DNA of 64,000 nucleotides from Dermacentor variabilis (taxonomy: Eukaryota; Arthropoda; Arachnida; Ixodida; Ixodidae): NCBI RefSeq assembly GCF_050947875.1, contig NC_134568.1:266279815-266343814 (forward strand), read 5' to 3'. Every line of letters begins with the position of its first letter. The stretch's first letter is position 1. Position numbers and translations under genes: made by a program. Under the pieces are notes generated by a model. That model was not told the DNA's origin. It saw nothing but the letters and a program-made list of their open reading frames with translations, and did not search any database. This document shows, piece after piece, positions 42,441-56,165 of this stretch.

Positions 42441-44784
42441 TATGTGTTTTCGCGCCCCATGTCTCATTAAATATTTTAAGCACCATCTACTTCAAAGGCA
42501 TTCTTGGGTGATCGCTTTTCTCCGGAATAATAAGGCTCACTTTGAGCTCTTGGTGTTACCACTAGTGGAGATGAAGGCCCTAATGCGGGCGTCTATCCAG
42601 ATGGAACAAAACATTGATTAGTGGCAATTGCTTCTGAAAGTGTAGCTCGAGATCATTCAGTGAACAAGAGGGCCATGTGATGATCACAGATGCGGAAAAG
42701 ACGACGAGTGTGCGCCCTAAGACAATCAACACCGATGCATGTCGAAACGGGATGATCTTTGACGAGAACGATCGTTGCTCTTGTTGAAGCACAGCGAGGA
42801 AGTCCCAAACACGTACGCAGGGTCTGATACTGTAAGCTCTACATTGAGCTAACATTATTCTTGTATTTATAGGACCGCTTTAGCAACTCTTGCAAAGCCT
42901 GCGAGAGAGAATATAGTTTAATCCTGTCGTAGTAACTTACTTGAAGTGTGAAGCTTCCCACACTGAGTTAGTGCTGCCGGAGCATATTATTTTTGTTTCA
43001 CGACATTTAGCATCGTAATATACCAGTAAGAAAATTTAAAGTAGTCGTTGTACGAATTTTGATAAACTACGAGTAAATAATGTTAAAAAACAAAGAATTA
43101 GTGATGAACATTGTTTTCGAAAACATCATGAAGAAAATTATTACCTAATGTTTGTAATGCATTATAATAAAAACTTAGAGCACTAAAAACACAAAGGACG
43201 TAGAAGAAGAAACACAAGCCACACGCGCTTCTAGCCCACCTATGCGTCCTTTTGAAAGGTACCAAAAGTTTGGTGCATTTTATGGTCACTGTCAAGAGCG
43301 CTTACTTCCGGATACATTTGGGCACACTTTATTAAGTGAAAGTTTAGTTTTTATTAAAATAAATTAAGCTTATGGTTGGCCAGGCATGGCTGTCGCAGCA
43401 CGTGCGCGGAACTCGCCTATACAACTGGTGCTTATCCGGAAACGATGCTGCAAATGTGAAAGGAAACCGCCCGAGCCTTGTTCAACACTTCTGAGCGCTC
43501 AACGTTACGAGGCAGGACGAGATAAAGGTAAGCCACCGCCAATATTAAATAGGTAGCTTTCTTTCGCTACTTCGGCCACTTTGATCAACACTTCCTTGTG
43601 TGGTTTGATCGGCTGGCTCGCACTTGTAGCGTTAGACGATCTGGCACAATCAGCAATAGGACATGCACAGTGAACAAGTTGTCTACTAGTTTGGGCCACC
43701 AAGTATGTTCTGGCTGATGTCTTGTCGGGCAGACAATTTGGGTTACTGGATACGTGCCCGAATAGGCAACTTGCTCTTGGCTACTGTCTGACCAAGTAGA
43801 CAACTTGGGTCACTAGGTATGTCCCACTAGGTATGTGCCCAAAAGACGAATTCCGCGCTGCGTATGTGATGTTGGTATGCGCTCATTCTTGGCCACTCAG
43901 CCAGAATGGATGTGTCAAAGTGGCGCAAGGGGTGCGTAGCCTTAAATATATCAAAGCGACAGCGCCCCACCCGCAGCAGACACCTCTGCGTCCAGCACGG
44001 CCGCTTGGTGGATAACCATTGCAACGAAGTTGCAGCCACGATATACTAGGGATAGGGTGGGTTTCAAATGGGGTACAGTGATTACAACAAGATATACTGT
44101 AACGTGTTATCATTACGCCCTGTGGTCGGCAGTGAGACTGCCACTAGGTGGCACTGCTGATGCGCCCATAAGGTTTCGTGATTCACAGATCGCGTAGGGA
44201 TATGCAGCGGGTTACACAAGAAAGCTATCGCTGACCCTGACAATCATCTACGAGGTTACAAATTTGTAAGTTCAAAGTTATCTCACCTCAATTTTGAACT
44301 TAAATTAGTACGCGCAATTTGATGAAACTGGATTCGGTTGCTCGGTTTGTTGCGTCGTCCGGAATACTAGCACGAAGGAAACGAAGGCTTGTAGCGCCAA
44401 ACACAGCCACTGAATTTAGCAAAACAACGAAAGTAGAGAAGTGGCTCAAGATGAACAGCCGCTGCCAGTCATTGTGCATTTTTACTTTAACTTGTAGCAA
44501 CAGATCTTGCTATATATTGTAAAACACACAATAATGCCGCCATATATTGATATGCAGCCCATTACAACTACCGTCTTTAACCGGCTCAACGCAATGGTAA
44601 ACTGTATGACACGATGCAGTAACTACCTATTCCATGCTGGATATAAAGACCAAATCTCTGCTCTGAAGATATTAACTTCTGGGTAAATCAGTCGTAAAAT
44701 TAAACGATATAGCGAAATTTCAGTGGGCAGGTGTGTTCACACTGTAGCGCGGGAGTTTTTAATTTAAGAAAGGCAAGCGGAATT
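42441..44784. other. Unassigned sequence
   Basis: No gene is recognised. At 43655-43850 short direct repeats of the type CAACTTGGGTCACTAGGTATGT recur three or four times in degraded form, interspersed with GTGCCC. This may be part of an unnamed repeat. Confidence 0.35.
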
Positions 44785-45011
44785 TTGAGGTTTTACGTGT
44801 CAAAAACACGATTTGATTATGAGGCACGCCGTAGTGGGGGACTCCGGATTAATTTTGACCACCAGGGGACCTTTAACGTGCCCCCAGTGTACGGGACACG
44901 GGCGTTCTTGCATTACGCCCCCATCGAAATGCGGCCGCCGCGGCCGGAATTTGACCCCGCGACCTCGTACTTAGCAGTGCAACTACATAGCCGCTAAGCC
45001 ACCGCGGCCGG
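44785..45011 (-). mobile_element. tRNA-derived SINE, full length
   Basis: On the minus strand the head CCGGCCGCGGTGGCTTAGCG at 45011 is followed by a B-box-like GGGTCAAATTCC (about 44950). The body is GCACGTTAAAGGTCCCCTGG and the end is GACACGTAAAACCTCAAAA. Same family as 20161-20385, on the opposite strand. Confidence 0.9.
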
Positions 45012-46600
45012 TAAAAAGGCAAGCTTGCACATCTTTTGTTTACTTTTGCGTCGTATAACGCAGTTCGCTTACAACTTGTGTAGCAAGTCATGTTTACCAA
45101 TATAATTATACATTATAGTTTATTAGAATGCATGTCGCAAACGCTCCTAATGACCCGCGCGATAAAGAGTTGTAATGCATATTTTCCGTAACATTTAACA
45201 CCTTTATGCTGTGTGGTAGGCTATGTTAAATGAAATGCATGCTTTCATTTTATTTTATACGTGGCACAAAGCCATGGTAGAAACGGGGCTACTTGGTGCA
45301 TGTGTATACGACTTTCTTTCACTTTCTGTTACGCGGAAAACAAAACGAACATACGGTGCACTTTTGTTTTTCTTGCATTCCGCAGCACAGTACAACTACG
45401 AAGGTCGCCTGCACTTTACGCTCCAATTTATTTATTGTTATCGTATTGTAGAAACTGAACACAGTTGCAGGTGCTGCATCCGAAATCTCCGGAGTAGGGC
45501 CCAGTGAGAAAGATAGTGAACGTAGTTTGTACTACTACGTGGCCGATGACAGAAATTTACTAATATAATAAATAAAATAAAATAATGAATAACGAAAACG
45601 AAGCATGCTGGTATACTTGGGGTTAATCTCAGACAGACTACCTGCGCGTCGCACGATTATAAATGGGGGATTCCATTGAGTAGTACTGTTAGCATGCACG
45701 CTTGCTGGGACTGGGTGCAACGCCACCTTGAAGCTTAATTGAACACACATCCAAGGACACACTGAAGCTTTCTAGTTCCTTTTTCTAGGCGCACAATCTA
45801 TTTCGGCACCGTTAAAATTAAAATTTAAGGTTTTATTTTTCCTGCCTAATTCAACATTCATTAAGGCGACTTCTTCGAAAAGAAAATCTAGTGTAAGCAC
45901 TGCTTATAACTACCCTCCTCTTAATTTGTACCTAAATCACCGTTGGGTGCGTTGCCTTCCTCTCTGGAAGGTTCAGTAGTAAGAAGGTTGCCTCAGAATA
46001 ATTCAGAAGACTTCACCATATTCAAAGCTGCGCACTTTTAACCCTATGCCCAAATAGAAATATGGGGGAAAAGAGCGCGTTCTTACACGAGTCCACAAGC
46101 AGAATTGTCGCCATTTTGAAGGTCAAGCCGCATATATAGATATCCTAATATCAAGATGAACATTCGCTATTTTTTTTGCGAATATCCCTACAAGTTGACT
46201 GCAGTGTTTTTTGTAAATAACTGGTCAATAATGTTGTACGTTTTCATCAGTGAACCACAATCTTTATCCCACTAAAATTACGTTGAATTGCTGGACACTG
46301 AGGTTATGTTCAGACAACTATGCGCAGATTCTGTCCGTATTTCTACCGTTCTTTTATGTTACATACTGCGGGTAATATTCCAAGGATATTTGCTCTGAGC
46401 TGCGCAAACTCGTTCGTTTGTTTTTCGTTCCTTTTTATTTCGTCGGAACGGTTCTGTGCAGCCACATTAGGGAGCGGCCGCAGAAATAACCGAAAAAATA
46501 GCTAACCAAAATGTTTCTCCTCAACACTCCCATTTCAACACCAAATAAGCCCGACCTCATCGTCTAATGGGCAAGGGCTAGGATGGTAAAACAAAGCGAG
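45012..46600. other. Unassigned, AT-rich sequence
   Basis: No gene or repeat family recognised. Confidence 0.35.
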
Positions 46601-47387
46601 CACGCAACACTAACAGCATGACTCGCGAGAGGCCGAACAGGCATGAAAAGAAACGTCATTCGAACTCAATGGCACATGATTCCGCTCTCTCTCTTTTCAC
46701 TGGAGCACGCGTCGGCCGCGAAGTAAACAAAAGGCTGTTTCAACCGACGGCCCAACTAAGTCGTAGCTTGGGCGCATCATTAGATGCCGCTCGTTCTCTT
46801 TGTTCCCGGGGACAGCTCGAGCAGCGACAAGACACATGCTTAGAATCCCTGCCGAGAACGCGGAGTCCTCGGGAGATCAGGAGAGACACAAACAAGCCAC
46901 TAAGAAGGGACTGCCGAAAAATAATAAGAAAACAAACAAACAAGCATAAACCCACGGAGCTAGCATACGCTTGGGACAAGGACGCTGCTGAAAGCATCCT
47001 GCAGGCGCCTTCTCCTCATTGGCTAAGCTCGCGTGCCCGTGCTTCTCGGCCGCAAATGAGCCTGTTTGCATACAACGCTGGCAGCAGCCTTCACCGATGG
47101 CACAGGGGGGAGTCACAACGGAAGGCGCAAGTGTCGGTGTGTACACAAGGAGCGCGCGATATGTTCTCCCGAAGAGAAATGAATTAATGGCCGTGCTTCC
47201 TCTGAGCTCGCGTGAGACATGTTCACCTAAAGAGAGGAGCTTAGAGCGCTTGGGGGAAAAAAAGAAATGGGGAAAAATTGAGCAAGTTAGACACGTGGTA
47301 AACATCCCTTCCAAGGGAAGAAAGGATTAGTGTCTTGACAAGAGTCATTCTCTTTTCTTATCCGAGACTGTGAGGATTTTGTAAGCG
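46601..47387. other. Unassigned sequence with a 189-codon plus frame
   Basis: A frame at 46618-47187 begins MTRERPNRHEKKRHSNSMAH and is Arg-, Ser- and Lys-rich without any domain. Its centre crosses an AAACAAACAAAC run. The opposite strand is also open. I see no upstream splice or promoter signal that supports a gene. Confidence 0.25.
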
Positions 47388-48040
<653 letters not shown>

Positions 48041-49700
48041 TGAACGAACCCATGAGGAAAGCATATCAAAAATTGGTTGACATGATTTTACTTAAACGTT
48101 ACACATTTTTCTCTCCTGCTTCACTGGTCATTTTTATTCCAGAAAGAACAGAAGGGCTTAATGACGACGCAGAGAAAGTAACACGCTGCTCAAATTTGTA
48201 GCTGCACAGGCGCAACGCTGAGAGCAAGGAAGACGCATTACGAGAAAATAATGAATTAAAGCCCTACTTCTAGAGGACTACGTAGAAGCGCAGAGCTTTT
48301 CGGTTCCTCATCAGATTAAATGACACTTTACCCTAAAAAAGAAGAGAAAAAAAAAAGCTGCACCAATGTGCACGATATTTGCCGGTAAAAAGAACGAACA
48401 AACCTTTCAGCACGCAGAATGTTTTGTTCATTCTTTTTTGCCACTAACGCCTTCTCACTAGTAGAAGTAAAAAAAAAACAACGAAAGAGGTCTACGCAAT
48501 GAGCCGAGGCAAAAATTACGCATCAAAGCAAGTGCATAGAAGCGGCAGTGAAGACGAACGGACACGTTCTTCCGTGAAAGATTAAAAGCGAAACGGCAGC
48601 GCGACAAGAACAGAACATCAAAGATGGGGCTAGGAAAAATAGTGACGTAGCTGCGAGGACAGGAAAAACAAAACAACACAAAACGCAGCGAGCTGAAGTT
48701 TCAAGCTGTGCAGAATCAAGCCACCGAACAGAGTGATGACTCCGGGGCAGGCAAGGGCGCCGTGTGTGTCGTCTGCGGTGAAGGAAAGCACCCCCCCCCC
48801 CCTCCCACCACCACCCCCGAGTGAGTTCCCTCTCCCCTGCCCTCCTCGCCGTCGTTCCAGTTCGCAACGTCCTCACCGTGTGTTCCTCTTGGACCAAGAA
48901 TTGCCCAAACAAACAGGGGCGCCACGCTGCTTCCGCTGCCGCCATCGCCAGCCTGCCAAGACAATGTTGGTGTAAGAAGCTCGGTAATTTGTAAAATAAT
49001 AGCAGCCCGGCTTTTTGTTCCCGCAAAGTACCACCCACTGCCCTTCGCCTTCTCTGGCAGACACTGCGTGGAAGACTCCTCCCTGTTCAAACTTGTTTCA
49101 ATTGCTTGCTCAGGCCTTGGCTTTCTTTAAGCCGAGCTTATAGGTGCTGCACGAGAATGGGGTCGGAAGAAAGAAAAAATGCGAGAAAGTAATTGACGCT
49201 GACAAGTGCATAATAGAGCGCTAATGACCCGGGAAGAAAAGGTAACATTAAAAAGTTAGAATGTAAAAATAACACTGGCAACTTAAGAACTTATGATTCA
49301 GCTAAGAATTAAAAAAAAAGAGCAATAAACGACGACGCTGAAGCTACCGCTGCATGCGGCACACCAACGCGGCTCCGGTGTGCGTTCAGACGCGTCTACG
49401 GTGTGGATGACGAAGCTATTTCTTAGCTTGCGCAAAAAAAAAAAAATGGCTGTACTGAAAGAGTAGCTTTGTCTGCGAACACATAATGCTCGAAAGATTA
49501 ATGGGTAACCGGGGGTTGTGTTACGGGAACTTTTGTTGATGTCATCCTTGGCTTAGAGGTTTCCTGATCGCAACCACAGCTTCACTAAAATAAACACACA
49601 AACACCCACGTACATAAACGTAAGAAACACTGAAAAAAAAATCAAAGAGCTGTGAGCATTCGCGCAAAATTTTTGCAAGTTGTTTCTCGCCGTCCCAACG
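48041..49700. other. Unassigned sequence with a C-tract
   Basis: A C-run with CCACCACCACCCCC lies at about 48789-48818. No gene is recognised; frames on both strands near 48520-49090 reflect the GC-rich patch. Confidence 0.35.
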
Positions 49701-49705
49701 AAAGC

Positions 49706-49797
49706 ACGCCCGCACGCATACACGCACGCACGCACGCACACACGCACGCACGCACGCACGCACAAACAAACGAACAAACAAACAAATAAACAAATGC
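49706..49797. repeat. Compound microsatellite (CGCA)n/(CAAA)n
   Basis: CGCACGCACGCA units with CACA interruptions are followed by AAACAAACAAAC units and an ATAAACAAATG end. Confidence 0.95.
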
Positions 49798-49802
49798 AAT
49801 GG

Positions 49803-49945
49803 GTCAAATGCAAAAACGTCCGTGTCCCGTGCATTGGTGTCACGTCGAAGGTCCCCCGGTGGTGAAAATTAATCCTGAGTCCCCCAATAGAGCGTGCCTG
49901 ATAATCAAGTCACGGTTCGGGTATACGTAAAACCCCAGAATTCAT
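49803..49945 (+). mobile_element. SINE, 5'-truncated
   Basis: Lacks the tRNA head. Begins within the body (AAAACGTCCGTGTCCCGTGC), continues CCCCCGGTGGTGAAAATTAATC and ends GTATACGTAAAACCCC. Truncation at the 5' end is typical of LINE-driven retroposition. Confidence 0.75.
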
Positions 49946-49959
49946 TCATAAATCTAATT

Positions 49960-50495
49960 AACAAAAATCACTGGTTAACTTTTAAGTATTTACTTTACGG
50001 CACATATTGCCATTTACGAATTGTAGCCGGTGAATTTGCAAGACCTTTACAGTTGAAATGAATTTCCAAGATGGACAACACTTTCGAGGTATTATTTCCC
50101 AAAGCGTGGGGCGAGACACATGTGCGTTCCAGTTACCTTTGCGCTTCAATGTATAAAAGAGTGGTTTGTTGAAGAAGTAAGTGGAACAGCAGTGAATTTT
50201 AACGGCGTGTTTGATGGAGCATATCTCCAAACTGGTATCATTCCGGAAATTCATTATATTTGGGTATGCCTTGCAAGCTTAACGGCTGAAATTCGTAAAT
50301 TGCTTTATGTATCCTAAAGTAAATAATTACAATTTAATTTGTAAATTATCGTTGATTAGTTGAGAATGTGTGTGCATTTCTCGTGCAAGTAATGTCCGCC
50401 TCTCTGACTAAGTCAGCTCAAGGACTAGAATTATGCTATCTGCAACATGTGATTTGAAAAAAATTTCGTAAACTTAAAAATGATCACCCTGTGTA
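49960..50495. mobile_element. Foldback element, partial
   Basis: The right end GATCACCCTGTGTAG at about 50478-50492 and the TTATGCTATCTGCAACATGTG arm match the right arm of 40089-40655. The inner arms pair, for example TTGCCATTTACGAATT near 50007 with AATTCGTAAATTGC near 50292. The outer part of the left arm is missing. Confidence 0.7.
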
Positions 50496-53400
50496 GTAGT
50501 GAGCCGTTTAAGTTAGCGTGGTTTTTCACATGTGCCAGAATAAGAAATAGCACAGTGCGAATCCTTATCGAGCACACGGGTGTGAATTGATGGACCTCTA
50601 TTCTCTCGCAGTGTAACGTGGACATCTTTGGCGGGGTAAACTGCGCGTAAGGCGAGGACGAGGGAAAGAACGGCAACACACTGAAGGAGACTGGGTGATC
50701 AGAAAATTTCACGGGGCGCTAATCCCAACAAGCCAAAGCCGAGGGTCAATAAACTTTCGAGCGCAATAGTCGATCTGTAAGTGTACGTGCCATTCAACGA
50801 GCACTGCACCGAATTTTCGTTCTAAAAAAAAAAGAAGAAGGAAAAGAAAATGCTTCGCGCCGTAGGCCGAAGTGAGATAGTAAAAGGGTTGCAAAGAGTG
50901 ATATTTTATAGAGCTTCTGCATAGTGGCAAGGCGTCAGTCACAAGCGTTAGTGGGTAATGTATTTTGCGTGCACTCAATGTGTTTCTGAAGTTGCCACTT
51001 GTTTAAAAAAATGCCTTATGTCTTCAGGTGGTATACTGCTTATCTTAGGGCAAATTCGAGATACAAAGCTGTTATTCTCCTTGAAGCTAAGTGGCGGCAG
51101 TTCAAGGCGGTTGTATTGGTAGGATATTGCGGCCTGATCATCCTTTTCTTGCCCGAGAAATATAGCGAGCTTTTTCAGAAAGCTCCAGTGATGTCTTCCA
51201 GTTCCGCTATTTTTAAACAGCCAGATGATCAGTAGGAACGTGTCGAATCATCTGACACAAAACCTTGCGAGTGTAAAGCGACAGCTGCAGTACTATTTTA
51301 GGTCAAAATTACAACGTGGAAAAGATGAAATAGGACTAGATGTAAAGGAACGAATAAAGCATTGGCCTGTACATCCAGATGAAACACACAAAGAAAAGGC
51401 ATGGATCTAATGGAAAGAGAGAGAGAAGAGAGAAAGCAAGGACAGGAAAGGCAGGGAGGTCAACCAGAAGGTCTAATGGAAATGTACGTACCTAACCAAA
51501 TAAGCAGTGCCATTGCATACGTACTTTTTTTCTCTTTCTCAATAGTTGCCATGTATACATACATTCTTTTTTTTAGTTCACTTCGGACACGCAGGTGCAG
51601 GTCACTCGCACACATGTTTCGAACTTGCCGACAAGTGCACTGCACACTGTAGCATTGCACACCGACCTGTTCTTAGATCGACTTAGCTGTTGGGAGCGTA
51701 CGACATAGAGCACGGGATGTAGTGAGCGATAGTGACGGTGCACCAGCGATCTCTACTCGTTCACGTCCGATCGGGTGACGGAGTTCTTGTAGCCTGAGCC
51801 TAGCGCTGAAAGAATATTTCTTGCTCTGCAAAAGATGTGTGTTACAATGCCGAAATGGCGGAAAGAAATAAGGGGGAGACTGAAGGACAGTGATCTCAAC
51901 TAGAATAGCAGCCATTTTGCTATCCCACGGAGGGGGAGGAAAATGTGGCGTCATACAGAGGCACAGAAGGCATAATGAAAAAAAGTTTGAAATATAGAAA
52001 TTGGAACAGACCTTTTTGTGATGGTCGGTATGATAAAGGCGTTGAGTCACAATATCTTAAAACAAGGAACAGCCGGTATAACTTGAATAATTATGTAAAT
52101 AACTTGAAATCTTTGTAATTCTTTACTATCTGTTCACCCTCATTGTCTAATGTGCACACTTTATAGCAATAAGGCGTCTGTAAAGTGTTTGTCTTACTAA
52201 GAGCCGTTACCGCTCCAAAATTCATTCCCGGTTTGTGAACTATAGTCAAGATATCCTAAACAAAAAAAAAACCTTTTTTCCACAGCTGTTCGACAATAAA
52301 AATAAAATTTCATTTAATTTGATTTGAGCATCAAGGGAGATTGGAGAAAGTCAGTGCAAGTGCAATGTAGTTGAATTACTGCCGAAAATCTGTAAAAAAG
52401 GAGAAGTCGCGCAAAGAGCCACACAGCAGTTTGTGAGTGGTGTTCAGTCATACGGTCTCGATGCAAGGCACCTATAACACGCCCCTTATTTCCGATGTGA
52501 ACTGATGAAGAAACCAAGCCATTAGTAATTACCGAGCAACATAGGGTGGAGTGGCCCATGAGCTATATCAAACAAATTTCTTTCCTATTTTCTTTTTTCT
52601 TTTTTATTAATTTTTAAGTATTTGGTGGAAGCGTTTCAACACCTTAGGGAGTCGTGGCTCAGCTACTTGGCTCGTTTCTCTCAAAAATCCATAAATACTG
52701 ACAGCAGCGAGCAAGCAAGTTACGTATCTAAATACGGTTTTCGAGCTACCAAGCTTACACCCCTCTTCTTTCACAACTCAATAAACAAAGTGTTCAATCA
52801 GGTGTGTCAATAAGTGAAGCAAGCGCCAAGGCAAACGAACCTTCATGATCAAGTGCGCGATAGACTCATGACGATCCCGAGCAGACTTCAATCACATGCT
52901 TTCGAGGCCCCCTGTACCTCTCTTCCCTGCGTACTACGCAGTGCATCAGCAAACACCCTCCTTAGACTTCTTCAGATCTTGTGTACACAACACCAACCCG
53001 AACTCTCACTCGACGCACCCTTCGGAAAAGTCTCGACGACCTTGAAACGGGATATATGACACGACTCAGTAAAGCACGCGCTGCAATCTTTGCTTCATTT
53101 GTCAGCCTGCATATTTGTCAAGCTACCCCTTCGGTGGGCCGTTTCCGATGCGCTCTGTTCTGTTCACCCGCACTAGCATGGCGAGCTTTGGCTTTTCCCC
53201 CATCGGTCAGCCGAAGTGAAACATCCGTTTCGGTTTTATCGAGCGCCACTACATTGTGCGCCTTGCGCAGAGGGATCGCCTTTGCACTATTGCGGCCTAG
53301 ACAGCAGCGCACCAGTTGGAGTGGTTGGATACGGGTTGTACGATTCAGCATGGACTGCTGAATCGACGCGTGCACGCTAGCGGTTCCAATAGCCTGGCTT

Positions 53401-53595
53401 CATCGCTGCCATGCCTTGAGGGACATCAGCACCACCGCGTGCTAACAGTACGCGCATAAAATCTGCCCTATATTTTACGTGGCAGCTTCTTTGAGCTGCA
53501 CCATATACTTGTACCGTGAAGCAGCGCTAATAGTGCTTTGCGGTCAACGTCGTCCTTCGGGATACTAGCCTCCACCTGGCACTCAGTCACTTGTT
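50496..53595. other. Unassigned sequence with repeat scraps
   Basis: No gene is recognised. 51425-51470 (GGAAAGGCAGGGAGGTCAACC) resembles the 3' end of the LINE at 60.8 kb in inverse orientation. 52265-52325 has a poly(A)-rich LINE-tail-like end (AATAAAATTTCATTTAATTTG). 53041-53147 is similar to 55196-55297. Frames of up to 126 codons at 52981-53361 have no motif. Confidence 0.35.
53041..53147. repeat. Direct repeat, copy 1
   Basis: GGATATATGACACGACTCAGTA... to TTCGGTGGGCC aligns with 55196-55297 at roughly 75% identity by eye. The pair brackets the I-like LINE remnant. Confidence 0.6.
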
Positions 53596-55110
53596 ATTGG
53601 TGGTGGTGGTGGTGATGATGATGCAGCAGGCGGGGTTAGCCTGGCATACATTGCCGGCAACTGTTCCTCCTGGCCCTCCTATGCGTTGACATCAAGTGTG
53701 TGTCACTAGGTGTCGATGAACCGCGTGTCTCGCAGAAAGGTAATCACCAGTCGTTGCACTCTCTTCCTGCTTGCAGCGGTCCCTTCGGGGAAAACGACAT
53801 ATTTAAAGGTCCTGTACGTAAGACCACTCTCTTGCAGGCTGTCGACGATCACTTTTTTCCTTTGTTTTCTTTGTCGAACTGCGGGCATAGCCAAATAAAA
53901 TGTTCAATGTCACCGATATCACTACAGAAGGCACAGAGCGGGGAAGTGCAACGTTCAGTCTTGAATAACCAAGCCAGGGTGTACGCGGAGTCGGTTCTGA
54001 TGCGGTACAACAGCGTCGCTTGCTCGCGAGGAAGTCCGTGGATCACACAGGCGGAATATGAAGTCTTGTGGATCCCCTCAAAGTGATGGCGGATTGCATA
54101 CTAAGGGTTCTGAAATATGTTTGGCGCTCTCACTTTTGGGACGCATGTCAGCGCTAGTCATGCAAGAGCGTCAGCTTTTACGTTTCCTTCAATTGCTACG
54201 TGAAATGCAATCCATTGCAATGTGACGTTAAATCCCTTGCTCAATAGATCTTTAATCAGTGCCAGAGATTGCATTGTAAACTTCTCTCGAGGTAGGCCAC
54301 GATGTAATCGTTGTAACGCTGACTTTTAGTATGTCAGCGCCGCGACATCTCGTGCACAATAGGCCCGTTTTCGCAAAGCAGTGGTAGTTAGGGTGCTTTT
54401 TAGCATTGTAGACGAAACTGCGCGATCCAGGTGGCCATACCATGTCACACCAACGTAAGATACGCAAAATACCGCTGCGCAGCTATCTGTTTGTGCTCAC
54501 AGCGACCCGTCTGTGTACACTTGTAGGTGGCTTTCATACACTGTGGTCATGTTGTCTAGTACGAGAAACTTTATTCGGCCGTTGGAATGGCGCATTTCGG
54601 CCGGTAGCTGGGGTACACTTTAACGGTAACGGGGTACACGTTAAGGTAACGTCCGAAAAAGGCCATGGCGGGTCGAGACTATTCCGTTTAGACGGTTCCA
54701 ATCTTATATATCGGAAGGTGTTCAGCGCTGCATGGAAATGGGAGCGACTTCTTGCTCTTAGCCGCCGGAGAAGCGCCGTGCCTGTGAGGGACTCGCTCAC
54801 CCTTAATAGCCGCGTCAACAAGGCCTGAGATGCCAATAAGGCGAAGTGGAAGAGACTGTGCTTCATTAGTAACCTTCTTGTTTGAAGCCGCCTGAGGAAC
54901 TCCCATCGCCAAGCGAAGTGCCTTTCTGTGTACTGCCTCCAAGCGTTCGAATTGACTCGGCGATGGTGATATCAGCCGCAGTTGACAGAGAATGCGGCTT
55001 GTTAACAGTGCAGCGTTCAGTTTAAGCATGGACATAGGATTGTTTCCCCCATGTACACCTACCATGCAAGGAAGGGTAATTTTATGTACCTCCCTTGTCA
55101 TCTTCAGTAT
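53596..55110 (-). pseudogene. I-like LINE 3' portion: RT thumb, RNase H, C-terminal CCHC
   Basis: Minus strand, in order. At 55030-54930 LRLISPSPSQFERLEAVHRK and LRLAMGVPQA mark the RT thumb. At about 54510 VYTDGS carries the first RNase H Asp. At 54290-54190 GLPREKFTMQSLALIKDLLS and QWIAFHVAIEGNVKADALA give the late RNase H motif with its His and Asp. At 54046-53849 LLYRIRTDSAYTLAWLFKTE and CAFCSDIGDIEHFIWLCPQF contain a CCHC-type knuckle. The frame ends at 53706. A (CAT)n(CAC)n tail lies at 53596-53622. Frameshifts separate the blocks. It is a 5'-truncated copy; endonuclease and RT palm are absent. Confidence 0.85.
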
Positions 55111-55195
55111 AGCCTGCTAGGCGTTTGCACAGGCAAACATATTCGGCATCAATTAAACTTGGAAACTTAGAAAGTTGAGCTTACAAACGCAATGT

Positions 55196-55297
55196 CACGA
55201 TATATGACATGACTCAGCAAAACATGCGTTGAAATTTCTGCTTCATTTTTAAGCCTGCATATATCAGTTCTGCTACCACTTCGGTGGATTCCTGGCA
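55196..55297. repeat. Direct repeat, copy 2
   Basis: CGATATATGACATGACTCAGC... to CTTCGGTGGATTCC, partner of 53041-53147. Confidence 0.6.
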
Positions 55298-55726
55298 TTT
55301 GCTCAATCCATACTTTCTGCTAGGTTCTTCCCTGTTCAAACTTATGGTATGATGAAACTGTCTCGTATGGACAAGAAATTTATTTATTGCTTCGTGGGTG
55401 CACTCACTCTAGTGAGGGGAAAACAAAAGAGCAAGCGTATAAATGCCCTGCCACATAACATTCTATGCAAAGTGTCTGTCGGAGTAGTTCTAAAAAGAAA
55501 TAAGTTAATGTTTTCGCAGGGAATATCACTGCATAAGTGGCATGAAGCGATAAAACTGTTGACTGAAAGGACGCAATTATCCGATTATGATTATTTGATT
55601 ATCCCAAAAATCAACGTGATATAAGTAAGAAGATAAAATCAAAGCTTTCTGTTTTTTTATTTTTGTCGTCTCTACGCTAGTCCTCTAATACTTATGTTGG
55701 CAACATTGAAAATCATTTCAGTTGGA
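55298..55726. other. Unassigned sequence
   Basis: A 91-codon frame at 55349-55624 has no recognised motif. Confidence 0.35.
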
Positions 55727-55960
55727 CGCTCTCCTATCACTCAGTGGCTTTAGCGTTCTGTTACTGAGGACGAGGTTGCGGGTACGATTCCTATCCGCCG
55801 CGGCCGCATTTCATTGTAGGTGAAATGATAAGCGCTCGTGTACCATACATTTATGTACACGTTAAAGAACTCCAGGTGGTTAAAATTAATCCGGAACCCT
55901 CGACTACGGTGTCCCTCATAACACTTTTTGCAGTTTCAAGACGTCAGACCCCACAAAATA
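55727..55960 (+). mobile_element. tRNA-derived SINE, diverged
   Basis: The head has TCACTCAGTGGCTTTAGCG and the B box GGGTACGATTCC (about 55779). The body has TACACGTTAAAGAACTCCAGG and GTGGTTAAAATTAATCCGG. The end is degraded (AGACGTCAGACCCCAC). Confidence 0.82.
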
Positions 55961-56077
55961 ATTTCGTTACAGCTGCGCCGTCGTTATAACTGGCCTCAAC
56001 ACCCTCGTTGTGCCTCGGGATTTCGGATTTCACATCACGGCGAACTTGAATCAATATTCCAGCAGAACTTTTTGTTG

Positions 56078-56165
56078 GGCTAGTTGGTGCATATTACTGA
56101 AGTACTATAGCGCCAAACAGACGACACAAGAAGAAGAGACACGGACGAGCGCTTACTACACTCTA
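56078..56165 (+). repeat. Dispersed repeat (copy 2)
   Basis: GGCTAGTTGGTGCATATTACTG, then AACAGACGACACAAGAAGAA and CGGACGAGCGCTTACTA. Related to the hairpin at 57640-57768 (CTAGTTGGTTGAGCATTTTAG) and inverse of 23326-23378. Confidence 0.6.

Noticed and set aside
46618..47187. 189-codon plus ORF
   Set aside because: No domain, crosses an AAAC repeat, no splice or promoter support; kept only as an unassigned stretch.
52490..52520. Hammerhead ribozyme core (CTGATGA...GAAAC)
   Set aside because: The words are nearly adjacent with no room for stem II and no flanking stems, so it is a chance match.
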